A stretch of 64,000 nucleotides of DNA from Castor canadensis (taxonomy: Eukaryota; Chordata; Mammalia; Rodentia; Castoridae), in the NCBI RefSeq assembly GCF_047511655.1, contig NC_133398.1, positions 51,961,638 to 52,025,637 on the forward strand. The letters run 5' to 3'. The notes beneath the pieces were generated by a model. That model ran no database searches. It saw nothing but the letters and a program-made list of their open reading frames with translations, and was not told where the DNA came from. Below are positions 34,842 through 45,729 of the stretch, piece after piece. The position numbers and the translations under genes are program-made. Each line of letters begins with the position of its first letter. The first letter of the stretch is position 1.

Positions 34842-35145
34842 TGTGGTACTGGGGTCTGAACTCAGGGCCTCACCTTTGCTAGGCAGGTGCTCTACCACTT
34901 GAGTCACATCCCCGGCTCTTCTTGCTTTTAGTTATTTTTCTCCCAGTTTTCCCCTGGCCAGCTTGGACTGTGATCATACTATTTATGCCTGTCATGTGGC
35001 TGGGATGACAGGCATGCACCACCACACCTGGCTTATTGTTTGATTTGAGGATCTCGATAACTTTTGTTTGGGCTGACTTTGAACCTCAATCCTCCTGATC
35101 TCTACCTTTCAAGTAGCTGAGATTACAGGTAGCCACACTGTGATT
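34842..35145 (-). repeat. Three-module composite SINE (B1-like, B1-like, ID-like)
   Basis: Read on the minus strand: arm 1 (about 35145-35036) with 'taatctcagctacttgaaag' and 'gatcaggaggattgaggttc'; arm 2 (about 35035-34918) with 'gtggtggtgcatgcctgtca' and 'tcccagccacatgacaggca'; then a tRNA-like module (about 34917-34845) with 'gatgtgactcaagtggtaga', 'gcacctgcctagca' and 'ccctgagttcagacccca', ending in an A-run. The tRNA-like A and B boxes are at the 3' end of the composite, so transcription probably depends on the 7SL-like arm at the 5' end. Confidence 0.8.
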
Positions 35146-35930
35146 CTTGTGGATAACTTTCACTCGGTATGTGAGGCTACCGGGGAAACTGGCTCTGTTT
35201 AAAAATCTTGTTACTGTTTTGAAATAGGCAGCTCTAAAAATAACTTGAACACTTACTGACTAGTGAGTAGGAGAATAAGTGTAGCTATCCAAGGGAAATT
35301 GAAAGATCCTTTTATTGATTATTAATATTAAACATAGAAAGAGATTGGAGGATATGGGCATGGATTTTTGGCCAAGTGGCTCAGGGATCTTTTACTCCCA
35401 TATATAGTTTAACATATAAGATGTCAAATACAGACATGAAATATTTTCCAAGACTATCTTGGTTTTTTGGACAAATACTGTTAAGTCTTGGACATTAATG
35501 TTACCAGGTAGGATTTATAAATGCTTAAGCCCTCTTTATTAATAAGCGACAGTGGCAGGATCTGAGTCTAGGTTTTCTGATTCTAACTCTGGGGCTTTCA
35601 CTGCCAAAATATATTCCTTAGATTAAAAAAAAATGTCCTAGACTCCTCGATTGGCATTAAATGTTGAACAGGTTTATAAAATGGAGACACATCCCATGTT
35701 TAAGGTCATGTTTAAATTCAACCACACAAGGGCTCTGGTAAATAATTAACATGAAAATGTCTTGTATTTTGTTTTGCATATGTGTCATTTATTATAGATG
35801 TATTACTATGTGCATAATTTACTTATATACACACATTACTGAACTGGGTTGCCAACACAAAACATGAATGTTATTCTTTATAGATGACTTATGGGAAATT
35901 TAAAAGTGCTATTGATGATGCTCAAATGTG

Positions 35931-35970
35931 CCTTATATCCTAAGTTGAGACCTTATATCCTAAGTTGAGA
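35931..35970. repeat. Perfect 20-bp tandem duplication
   Basis: CCTTATATCCTAAGTTGAGA occurs twice without a mismatch, followed by a further CCT. Confidence 0.95.
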
Positions 35971-36296
35971 CCTAAACCCTGTGTGAGATATGACTCCATT
36001 TACTATCATATCGCTGGATGACAGCATTATCTCTTAATTAAAATAAATATGTGCTTTTTTACCAGTCACATCCAAATTGCCCTTAATGTGAAAAGGTCCA
36101 TGCCAGGAGGTGAAAAGTGGTAAGAGCGAAGGTGTACAGACACATTTTGGGTAAAGGCACTGTGCTGTTGGTTACTCCAAGGAAGTCCATTTCCTGTCAG
36201 GGTACAGTGTAAGATGGTCAAGAAAATTTATGTTTTAGGTAGTGTCCTGTCACCCTACATTTCTGAATCATTGCAGTTTTTCTGTGTTTCTTATAG

Positions 36297-36344
36297 AGAG
36301 GCTATGATCAGAATGCAAAGGGAACATTTGGAGTAATTTCAGAG
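36297..36344 (+). other. Candidate 48-bp exon, gene unknown
   Basis: A near-ideal acceptor ('gtttttctgtgtttcttatag') precedes it and the donor GAG|GTAAAT follows. The phase-0 frame is open and gives the 16-residue peptide RGYDQNAKGTFGVISE; the other two frames have stops. Small symmetric exons occur in many large neuronal genes, but I do not recognise this one. Short exons with good-looking sites arise by chance, so confidence is low. Confidence 0.2.
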
Positions 36345-36436
36345 GTAAATCTTCCTTCTTCTCTTACAAGAAAATTCAGCAATTGAGAAAAGTGATCTAA
36401 AGAACAATTCCAGAGAACAAAATGTAAATGTTAAGT

Positions 36437-36812
36437 TTTTGCTGCCTAGGAGCGCGCCTGCCATTTCTTTGCTTTGCGTATACTTTTCTTCCTTCTTGGC
36501 CTGACTCCTCTGTGCTGTGTCTGGCTATTGCACCTTCTGCTCTAAAGCACGATTTAAACTGTGTGTCCTCCAGGAAGCCCTCTCTAACTAATGGGTCTAA
36601 ATTAGATGGCTGTGTTGTAGGCTGCCAGGGTAACAATGGGTGTAACACTGTAATAGCATTTACTTGTGTTCTAATATAAATTTGTAAATATCAGAAATAG
36701 ACTGCTTGGGTGCAAAGATCATGTTACTTCATTCCACATGTCATCTATGAGCTCACATGTTATCTGCTGTGAGTTTCTGGCTCAGTAGATCTTCGATAAA
36801 TGCTAATTGTGT
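36437..36812 (+). repeat. L2-family LINE relic
   Basis: 'gccatttctttgctttgcgt', 'cttccttcttggcctgactc', 'caggaagccctctctaacta', 'actgcttgggtgcaaagatc' and 'cagtagatcttcgataaatg' follow the L2 3' region in sense orientation. The frames at 36397-36679 are shadows. Confidence 0.55.
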
Positions 36813-37159
36813 CGTTAATAATGGAGAGGCTAAGTAGTGCTGCTTAATACCCAAGCCCCACTGTGGATGGAATTCAAAAAGAAACAGCTCTTTCCTTGTT
36901 ATGTTGCAAACTGTGTCTTGCTTTTGGAAAAAGTAAACAAACACATTTCCCAAATGCAAGGAAATACATGAATATATTTTGGAAGTTTTATCCACAGAGA
37001 AATGTTCTAACAAATTGCAATATTAAAAACTATAAACCCATCCAATGGTTGGATTCCCTTAAAAATAATTTAATTTGAGCCAATAATTTTTAACTTTATT
37101 CACATTTATAGATTTCTATGTAGTTCTAACCCCACCCTGTGATTATCACTTAAAAGGAG
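36813..37159. other. Unassigned DNA
   Basis: Nothing recognised between the L2 and MIR relics. Confidence 0.35.
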
Positions 37160-37345
37160 ACATAATTGTTTGTTAAGCCTCTTCCATGTACCAGACACAG
37201 TGATAAACACTGCTTTTATGTCATGGCAGTTGATTTGTACCATGACCTCATGAGCTAGAATCATTATCTTCATAGTGTAGATAGCACAGCCCAGCACAAA
37301 CTAAATGATAGCTCAGTAAGTGGTGTTTGAATTGATAGTGACTGA
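37160..37345 (-). repeat. MIR-family SINE relic
   Basis: 'taagcctcttccatgtacca', 'gacacagtgataaacactgc', 'agaatcattatcttcatagt' and 'aatgatagctcagtaagtgg' follow antisense MIR. Confidence 0.6.
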
Positions 37346-38245
37346 ATAATTAAAATTTAGATTTTAAATTAAATAAAATTAATTATACTTAAATTTTAAA
37401 ATAAAAATTATTTCATTGGGTCAGACTTCTTAGGATGAATGTAATGGTTTAAGATTGAAATATGAATTATTTTTAATAGTTGTGGCTAAATTAATTTTCA
37501 AAAGAATTGGAAGAATCAATTTATACTTTTCTCTAATAGGATGCAGATTTCATGGAAGGGTTTGAGTTTTGTCTTTCTTATCTGTGCTAGGCACACAGGT
37601 GATTCTAAAGAGATGTCTGCTAGATGAATTACTGGATAAAAGTCTGCTGTCACCAGCAAAATAAATTTTCTTTGAAATCCGCATAAGGTGGTATCTGAGA
37701 AATAGACACATCTACAAAAGCAGATAGGCTTCTTATTCCTGAAGATAAGATTAAAAGGTGACTTTTTGGAAAGCAAATTGGCTTTATTCGAAAAGTAATT
37801 GATAATTGTACTTTTGCAAGCAACAAAAAGTATTTCTCTCTCTTTCTGCATATAAGAATGTAGTGAGTCACTTTTAAAAATTTGAATAAATCCCAGATTA
37901 TCTTATGTCTCAGACTATCTGTTGACTCATACTTAGTATGTTGGTGGAGCTAGACACACAGTTTAGCAAGTAAAAGTAGTCAAAATATAGTTCTAGGCTT
38001 TGTTTGAAGTTTTTCAAAGAAAGTGGAAAGGAATCCAATCTAATACTGCTTTTTGAGATTTCTCCTCTTTTTGTTTTCTTCAATTTTCTTTTTATCTTTA
38101 GCTACTCTCATCCCTACTGATCTTCAAATTCTCATTCTCAAAACTCTACTAGACTCTAACCTGAGAGCTCCTTTGACTTCTTTCCTCGGAGTCCCACTGG
38201 TCTCTCTCCTAGATGAGTTGTGGGATCTTCAGACTGGGATTTTCC
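37346..38245. other. Unassigned DNA
   Basis: Very AT-rich at 37340-37520. A 111-codon minus frame at 37516-37851 has no domain and is not called. Confidence 0.35.
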
Positions 38246-38295
38246 TGGATTTCATGACTCTAGGAACCCCTCATACTTGCTAGGCAGGCATTCTT

Positions 38296-39208
38296 TTTTT
38301 TCTTCTTCTTCTTTTTCTTTTTTATTGTTTTATTATTCATATGTGCATACAAAGCTTGAGTCATTTCTCCCCCCTGCCCCCACCCCCTCCCTTACCACCC
38401 ACTCCGCCCCCTCTCTCTACCCCCCACCCCCTCGATACCTGTCAAAAACTATTTTGCCCTTATCTCTAATTTTGTTGAAGAGAGAGTATAAGCAATAATA
38501 GGAAGGAACAAGGGGTTTTGCTGGTTGAGATAAGGATAGCTATACAGGGCATTGACTCACATTGATTTCCTGTGCGTGGGTGTTACCTTCTAGGTTAATT
38601 CTTTTTGATCTAACCTTTTCTCTAGTTCCTGGTCCCCTTTTCCTATTGGCCTCAGTTGCTTTTAAGGTATCTGCTTTAGTTTCTCTGCGTTAAGAGCAAC
38701 AAATGCTAATTTTTTAGGTGTCTCATCTATCCTCACCCTCCCCTTTTGTGCTCTCGCTTTTATCATGTGCTCAAAGTCCAATCCCCTTGTTGTGTTTGCC
38801 CTTGATCTAATGTCCACATATGAGGGAGAACATACGATTTTTGGTCTTTTGGGCCAAGCTAACCTCACTCAGAATGATGATCTCCAATTCCATCCATTTA
38901 CCAGCGAATGATAACATTTCGTTCTTCTTCATGGCTGCATAAAATTCCATTGTGTATAGATACCACATTTTCTTAATCCATTCGTCAGTGGTGGGGCATC
39001 TTGGCTGTTGCCATAACTTGGCTATTGTGAATAGTGCCGCAATAAACATGAGTGTGCAGGTGCCTCTGGAGTAACCCGTGTCACAGTCTTTTGAGTATAT
39101 CCCCAAGAGTGGTATTGCTAGGTCAAATGGTAGATCAATGTCTAGCTTTTTAAGTAGCCTCCAAATTGTTTTCCAGAGTGGTTGTACTAGTTTACATTCC
39201 CACCAACA
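38296..39208 (-). mobile_element. Young 5'-truncated L1 inside a SINE
   Basis: The 913-bp insertion starts (plus strand) with a T-rich tail, followed by the 3' UTR with its C-rich tract (38368-38432) and the ORF2 C-terminus. It is flanked by perfect 16-bp copies of CTAGGCAGGCATTCTT at 38280-38295 and 39209-39224, which belong to the interrupted SINE. The 5' end is cut within the zinc-knuckle codons (CWWEC). A young, dead-on-arrival copy. Confidence 0.95.
38807..39208 (-). pseudogene. L1 ORF2 C-terminal fragment, open frame
   Basis: The last 134 codons of ORF2 including the stop. The frame is uninterrupted from [12 protein letters not shown] at the truncated start to KTKNRMFSLICGH at the end. 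Lack of stops and frameshifts supports recent insertion. It has no start codon or promoter and no catalytic domain. Confidence 0.85.
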
Positions 39209-39326
39209 CTAGGCAGGCATTCTTACCACTTGAGCCCCTCCACCAGCTCTTTTTCTATTTGCCCAGGCTGGCTTTGAACCTTGATTCTCCTGATCTCTGC
39301 TTCCCAATTAGGATTACAGGGTGCCT

Positions 39327-40333
39327 TTTTTCTTTTCTTTTATTGTTTTTATATTCACATACATAAGTATACATTGTTGTGCCACCCCTCTTCCCCCAAC
39401 TTCTGGACAGAACATTTTCTGCCCTCTTGCTCTTGTTCTCTGATTTTGCTGAAGAGAAAGCATAGGGCATAATAAGAAAGACATAGCATTTTAGCTAGTT
39501 TGAGATTAAAATAGCTATACAGAGAGATTCCTAGTGTTGCTTCCATGCACTTGTGTATTGCATCCCACATTGGTTCATCTCTACCAGACCTCTTTGCTAC
39601 TTCCTGGTCCCCTTCCCATAGTGGCCTCTGCCAGTTTAAGATAACAATATTCACTCCTCTACAGTGAGCACATCAACCACATTCAAGTTTTAGGTTTCCT
39701 TTCTTTTCCCTATTTCTCCCATCCATGTTCCTTAGTGTACAACCATGTCCAATAATATTACTGCATTTGTTTTGGGTCTATAATCCGCACATGAGGGAGA
39801 ACATGTGATTTTTGGCCTTTTGAGCCTGGCTAACTTCGTTTAAGATGATGTTCTCTAGTTCCATCCATTTACTTGAAATGACAAAATTTCATTTTTCTTT
39901 GTGGTTGATAAAATTCCATTGTGTATAAATACCACATTTTCTTGATAGTAGTGGGGCATCTTGGGTGTTTTCATAACTTTGCTATTGTGAATAGTGCTGC
40001 AATAAACATGGGTGTGTAGGTGATTTTGTAATAACTTCAGTCGCATTCCTTCGAGTATATCCCTAGGAGTGGGATTACTGGATCATATGGCAGATCTATT
40101 TTTAGTTTTTAAAGAATCCTCCATATTGTTTTCCAGAGTGGTTGCAGTAGCTTACATTCCCACCAGCAGTGTATGAGGATTCATTTTTCCCCACATCCTT
40201 GCCAACACCTGTTGTTGGTGGTGTTTCTAATGATGGCTATTCTAACAGGGGTGAGATGGAATCTTAGTGTGGTTTTGATTTGGATTTCCTTTATGGCCAG
40301 AGATGGTGAGCATTTTTTCATGTGTTTTTTGCA
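39327..40333 (-). mobile_element. Older 5'-truncated L1
   Basis: The 3' UTR lies at 39327-39777 and the ORF2 C-terminus at 39778-40333 (stop TAG at 39778-39780 on the reverse strand). It lacks the strong C-rich tract of the younger copies and its frame is broken by small deletions, one near 39945 removing codons around the 'TDEW' region. It begins one base after the interrupted SINE. No clear target-site duplication is left. Confidence 0.85.
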
Positions 40334-40518
40334 TACTTTTTTTTTTTTAAAGAGAAGCTCTCTTGGAAAGGTTTGCTAAAAAACAATAACCCTTAACTTT
40401 ATTATATTTACTTCTTCTATCATTGAGTTATAAATGGTGTTTAGAATTCACTCATTGACCTGAAGCATTGAAGTCTTTCTGGTCCCTTACCAAGCTTTGC
40501 AACTTTTCAACATTTTGG

Positions 40519-40738
40519 GCCTTTTTGTTTGTTTTGAGATGGACTCACTGTGTAGCCCAGGGCAGCCTTGAACTCTTGTTTCTCTTGCCTTAGCCTCCTG
40601 AGAAATAGGATTACAGGCATGTGCCACCATTCCAGCATAGTTTGGGCTGGTTCTTTTTGGTGGGAGGTGGAGGGGCTGGAATTGAACCCAGGGTCTTGAT
40701 CAAGTGCTGTCCAACAGAGCTACATCCCTGACCCCATG
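40519..40738 (-). repeat. ID-B1 dimeric SINE, reversed module order
   Basis: On the minus strand the tRNA-like module comes first ('gtcagggatgtagctctgtt', 'aagaccctgggttcaattcc'), followed by a B1 arm ('gtggcacatgcctgtaatcc', 'ctcaggaggctaaggcaaga', 'ctacacagtgagtccatctc'). This is opposite to the B1-then-ID order at 33904 and 34842 and resembles ID-B1 dimers described in squirrel-related rodents. Confidence 0.75.
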
Positions 40739-41230
40739 TCATAGTTTTCCCAAAGGCTCTGAGTATAGTCATCCACCATTGAATCAGTTCTCTAGACTTT
40801 GGCCTTCATATTCTGCCCCTCTTCCTTCATGGACCTCTCCTTTTCACCTTAGACATCTCCAGCTTTTTGACATTTTCCTTTCTGTCAAAACAGGAAGCAT
40901 TCAAATAGAATTTACCTTTTTAAGTTCAATTGAAATTTGCATCCAGATGCTTCTCATAAGTACTTGTCTTTGAAAACTTTCTCTGACCCACTTGTGAAAT
41001 GCGATCCCTCGAGTGTATTTTAGGCAGGCTGAGATTATTGTTCAGGTGTTTGTACCATTTGCCTGAACTATAAACTCACTCACCTGATTCAAAGTCAGTT
41101 TTACTTTTATGACTTGGGTAAGTGATATTGTAACTTTGGCAATGTGCAGATATAAGAGAAAGAAAACAGTCAAGCAAATGAAGTCTGTGATTACATGTTT
41201 GTGTTATAAGGAAAAAACTAAAATCCTTAC
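40739..41230. other. Unassigned DNA
   Basis: No repeat recognised; frames here are short and motif-free. Confidence 0.35.
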
Positions 41231-41240
41231 CATAATCTTT

Positions 41241-41412
41241 GCAAAGCAGACACTCTACCACTTGAGCCACACCTCGCGTCCATTTTGCTCTTTTTGTTTT
41301 GCAGATGGGGTCTCCAGAACTATTTGCTTGGGCTGACTTCAAACCATGATTCTCCCAATCTCAGCCTCCCAAGTAGCTAGGATTACAAGCCTGAACCCTG
41401 GGTGCCTCGCAT
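41241..41412 (-). repeat. Composite SINE (ID-like plus B1-like arm)
   Basis: Antisense tRNA-like part ('gcagacactctaccacttga', 'gccacacctcg'), then an antisense 7SL arm ('atttgcttgggctgacttca', 'ctcagcctcccaagtagcta'). Flanked by CATAATCTTT at 41231-41240 and 41413-41422, a 10-bp target-site duplication. Confidence 0.8.
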
Positions 41413-41607
41413 CATAATCTTTTTGTTCTTTAAAGCATTTGAAATACTGAGATAAATTGATAATTTAGAAAAAATGTGTATTAACTTGGTAGTTGTAATT
41501 TGAAATGTATTATTAAATTTGTAACTTTTAATATGGAAAAAGGAAGAATATTATTAATTTTGTGAAAAGTGTTGCATAATAAGAAATTTTGAGGATTTTC
41601 TTTTCCT

Positions 41608-41748
41608 TTTTTTTTTTTTTAAAAACAAAAAACCAAAACAGGCTACTGCTATGTAGCCTATATTTGGCCTCAAATTCAAGATCCCCCTCCCTTGGCCTCC
41701 TGTGTGCTTGGATTATTGGCATGCCCCACCTAGCCTGGTTCAAAAATG
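41608..41748 (-). repeat. B1-like SINE
   Basis: 'gctatgtagcctatatttgg', 'cctcaaattcaagatccccc', 'cttggcctcctgtgtgcttg' and 'gattattggcatgccccacc' are antisense B1, preceded by a T-run that is the reversed A-tail. Confidence 0.75.
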
Positions 41749-42060
41749 TGATTTTTTTTAACTTTTAACATTTCTTTATTTAGATTTATAGAAGTTTTGC
41801 TTATAAGGTTTGTTATTCTGCCCTGTTAGGTGTTTGGAGTTTGTGAAAGAATCAACTATACCAAATTTGAGATGTGTCTGCATATCAGAGTTCAATCTAG
41901 AAGTAGATCCAGTAGGAATGTGTGTGAGTGTGTGTGTGTGACCAGGGATTGGACTATGTAGTGGGGGCAGGGGTTAAGTCAGAACTCTGTAAGGCCATTA
42001 TGAAGGAAGATCATGAGTAGGCTGGAACTCCATAGGACCAAATCATTGTCCCCAGGAGTA

Positions 42061-42072
42061 ATTTTCTTTTTT

Positions 42073-42164
<92 letters not shown>

Positions 42165-42232
42165 TCCTTTCTTTCTTTCTTTCTTTCTCTCTCTCTCACT
42201 CTCTCTTTCTTTCTTTCTTTTTTCTTTTATCT
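42061..42232. repeat. (TTTC)n microsatellite, about 170 bp
   Basis: Nearly pure TTTC units from about 42071 to 42176, then TTTC and CT units mixed to 42232. A pure polypyrimidine/polypurine mirror tract. Reading frames across it are artefacts. Confidence 0.98.
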
Positions 42233-43047
42233 CAGCTTCACAGGAGACAGTTAGGCTTACCCAAAATAATATCCCTTCATTAAAGTGAACTGAATAAGGC
42301 TTCTAAATCCTTCATGCAACATCTGGAGTCATGTCAGGTTGATTAGCTAAAGGGCTGATGCTCAGCCAAGATGTCAAGTAAAAATAAAAAATCACAAAAT
42401 GTTTCAGGTATCTTAATTTAATTTGGAACTAGGTTGTACTCTTTATCAGGAGTTAACCTGTTAAATTTAAAATTAAGCAATACAATTAAAAAGTATGTGA
42501 TACATTTTCTTTTGAGATAGAATTGTGTTCCTGAACAGAATTACAAAATTTACAAGTTGAACCTAAAGATAATTATAAATTATTTTTTATAATTCTAGAA
42601 GTCATGATTACTCAAATAGTTTGTAAATAGTCTTTTCTATGTGCAAAGCTTTGCATGTTTGTGAGAAAGAAGATCTTCAATTGACTAACTAACAGAGTAG
42701 AATAGAGTAGTGCACAAAAGTTCTGTACCCTGAGATGGTAGTGTGAGAATTCAAAAAATAGAATCCAACCCATTAGGGACTGAGATTAGAAGCCTTTACA
42801 AGATATTTGAATGGAGGACGTGAACTGTTCAAAGCAGGCTCTGTGCATCTATGCAGTCTTCTCAGTGTAATTCCCCTGTGCTATTAATGATAAAATTAAA
42901 AATAATAAAATAGCACTGAAAAAAGACATTTGGATCAGTGTTTGATGATGATAATGACTAAAACAATTATGATTTCATGACCTGTGTGGTCTAGTCTCAG
43001 AGATATATTATGGTAAAAAAAAATCCAGTAATCAAAATACATTTCAA
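42233..43047. other. Unassigned DNA
   Basis: AT-rich, without a recognised repeat or exon. Confidence 0.35.
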
Positions 43048-43102
43048 AGTAGCATGCACAAGCACCTGGGTTCAATCTCCAGTGCCACACATGCACACAC
43101 AT
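43048..43102 (+). repeat. ID SINE 3' fragment with CA-rich tail
   Basis: 'agtagcatgcacaagcacct' and 'gggttcaatctccagtgcca' are the B-box half of an ID element, followed by CACA/TGCA units. Confidence 0.55.
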
Positions 43103-44789
43103 GCGCACATGGAAATAAGCTAAGGGTTTTGCTTGCATGCTTGATGTACTAGTAGATCACGGTGAAGTTTAAAAAGAATTGCTCTTTCTTTAACATTGTC
43201 TAGCTTACAGCACTTCAACAATTCTCTGAAAAATTTTCTTTGATTCTCAGACCCAGGCACTTTATTGGTTTTTCTTCCCTTTTATTTCCTTCTATGTGGT
43301 AAAGCTTTAAATAAGTGTTTTAACCAAGGAGAACAAGGGAGATCTAGATTTAAGAGTGGACAGGACTGATAGCAGATTTGAGTCTACCTCCTGATGATGG
43401 TAATTCAGTGTTAGCATCAGAGAAAATTAGCCACACTGACAGCAGTATGGATACTAGAAAACCTAAAGTAGAAAAAAAAGCTAAAATATGTTAAGTTATG
43501 TAAAAGTAACACCAATCACACTTAATTATGTAAACATATACCACTTATGCCTAATTACCCCAGTGCATAGTCAGGATTATATACCCCATTAACTGTGCCT
43601 GTAACATTAACTTGGCCATAAATTCTATTTAAAGCAACACTAACCTTGTACATTGCATCCTAAACTGCTTCTTTTGCTCATAGCCTGCACATGCTATCTG
43701 GTCACCTGCATATGCATTTGAAGAGACCCTTTCAAAGGGACCCTTGTCTAGACTAGCTGCCACATGTCTGAACTTCTGCAGTGGCCTATTGCAACTCTCC
43801 AGTTCGCAGCCTTTCTTCCTTTCCAATTTACTCCACCCATTGTAATTAGAATAATCAAAAGCTCTCTGGACTCCCTTATCACATAAAAGCTTTGATATTA
43901 TGTTTTTAGGCCTTTGACTTCTCCCTATACCACAGTTGTTCTATAAACAGGGAATTTGTCTGAGGCACCTTCCTTGAAGCCCTTGGACCTTTCCTGAGGA
44001 AGCTGCAGTGTGAAGTAGTTTTGTTCCTGAGGCGTATATGGACCCAAGGCATTTTCCTTGCATTCAAATTCTTTGTCTCCTTTGGATTCAATGTTTACTT
44101 CATCTGCCTCAGGTTTGCTAGTCACTCTAGCCCTTAAGAATGAGAAGAGAGAAAAGAGGGAGCCCAGATTCTGGGGGTCCAGTTTAGGCTCACCATTGAT
44201 AATTGGACAAATAATTTGCTTTCAGTAAGTGGGACAACGTTGTGACCTTTGTGGATCACCTCCTACCTCCCATGTAAAGAGTAAGAACAGGGCCTAGAGT
44301 CTTCGCTCTCATTGCCTCTGTGTGTCTGTGTGTGTGCATGTGTGTGCATGCTTTGGGGTAGGAGGGGTATGTATTGTCACCCTTTCAAGAAAGTTGTGCT
44401 TTGAACTGCAGGACTCCTTTTTATAAACAGAAAGTGTCTAGAACAGTGTATTTGTATCAGAGCCCACACTACAGAAAATTAGGAGCAGTCTTGGGCTGTT
44501 GTTCACCATCATGGTCATTTGTTCATGGATGTTCTGTCCCTCCAGCCCCTGTGGGAGATAAGGTTAGGACAGGCTCTGACAGGATGCTGGAGAGAAAAGC
44601 ATGCTGAGGCAGGGAGCTGAGCTCGGCCTAGGTCAGGGTATCCTATATGATGTCAAAAAGGCAAGAGTCAGCCAGAAATGGGAGGTAGATGACAGGTAAA
44701 GGAGACTTGGGCGACTTTTCCACCCCCACCGTTCCCACCCAGCTTTGAGCCACCATAGCCTTTCATCTGGGATCTCCTTCGCGCCATTT
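43101..44789. other. Unassigned DNA
   Basis: A GT-rich patch lies at 44320-44352. 44636-44696 contains an open 20-codon frame before a CAGGTAAAG donor-like motif but lacks a pyrimidine-rich acceptor, so it is not called. Confidence 0.35.
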
Positions 44790-45305
44790 TGTAATTCTCC
44801 AAAGCATTCTTCACAGAGCCGCCAAAATGCTGGTCTTTTTAAAGCAACCAGACCATGTTTTCCTTTGCTTTAAAATCCTCCCGTGGCTTCTCCATGAACT
44901 TACAGGCCTTGCAGGATCTCATTCAAGCCTCCATTTCCACTTCCCACCTCATCAACTCTCTTCCTTAGTGGGCCACTTGTCTTCTGAAGTCCAGTGTGAG
45001 GAATGGACTAGAGGCTCTTTGACCTCTAGTCCATTCCTGAACTCAGGTTGTCAGTTCACGGGGTCACCTCTGGGATGCTGAACTAGATTTCCCTCCGTCC
45101 TTCCCTGCCATTTTTTGTTATGCCACCCCGTTTTATCTTCCTTGCAACACCAGGTACATGTGAAATGAGCTCTCGTTCATTTACTTCTATCTCTTTCCTA
45201 TGAGTAGATACCTGATTTGTCTTTTTCACCATGCCATCTCCAGTGTCTGATACACTGAATGCTATGTAGTTAGAATCTTGAAAGTGTTTAAGAAATAAAT
45301 TAAAT
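44790..45305 (+). repeat. L2-family LINE relic
   Basis: 'gctggtctttttaaagcaac', 'cagaccatgttttcctttgc', 'aaatcctcccgtggcttctc', 'caggccttgcaggatctcat' and 'cgttttatcttccttgcaac' follow the L2 order in sense direction to the 'gtgtttaagaaataaatt' end. One of the best-preserved ancient elements here. Confidence 0.7.
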
Positions 45306-45624
45306 AAAATAATTATGCTACACAACTATAAGCTACTCTTAGAATTATACACAGGAGAATTGGGTTGCCATTAAGATGATTCTGGGATTGTAAGAATCTA
45401 AGCAATATTCCCTGTTCTTGAGACAATCACTATTCACTGAGAGATACAGCACCTAGGTACAGAGCTGTACTGTAATGTGAAAAAGGCTCCACTAAAGTAA
45501 TACACAGGAAAAGCATGGGAAAGAGTTCTGCCCAGGGCTTCACTGTTTTGCCATTAAATAGAACTCCTTGAAGTGGAGAGCTCTCTCACTTTTCATCCTC
45601 ATAGTCTCATTGCTCAGAAGAATT

Positions 45625-45680
45625 TTGGAGCATTTAGCTGCTCTATGAATGCTTGTTGAATAAATGAGTGAGTCAAGACT
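45625..45680 (+). repeat. L2-type 3' end relic
   Basis: 'gctctatgaatgcttgttga' followed by 'ataaatgagtgagtcaag' is the typical L2 end. Confidence 0.45.
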
Positions 45681-45729
45681 TGAACACTTACTAAAAGCTT
45701 TCCATACAGAGAAGAGGAATATAAAAATT

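Larger units (their letters stand above)
35146..36436. other. Unassigned DNA with a candidate exon
   Basis: No repeat was assigned. It contains a perfect 20-bp tandem duplication at 35931-35970 and the candidate exon at 36297-36344. Confidence 0.35.
38246..39325 (-). repeat. Composite SINE (ID-like plus B1-like arm) split by an L1
   Basis: Antisense tRNA-like module at 38246-38295 ('ccctcatacttgctaggcag'), resuming at 39225 ('accacttgagcccctccacc'), then an antisense 7SL arm ('ttgcccaggctggctttgaa', 'gattctcctgatctctgctt', 'aggattacag') to 39325. The L1 at 38296-39208 sits in the middle of the tRNA-like module, and a second L1 begins just after the SINE. Confidence 0.8.

Noticed and set aside
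36437-36700. Overlapping 83-codon frames on both strands
   Set aside because: Both lie on an L2 relic and adjoining DNA; no independent support.
42011-42288. Frames of 62-91 codons with Phe-Leu-Ser or Lys-Glu-Arg repeats
   Set aside because: Artefacts of the (TTTC)n tract.
44636-44696. Open 20-codon segment before CAGGTAAAG
   Set aside because: The supposed acceptor has no pyrimidine tract.
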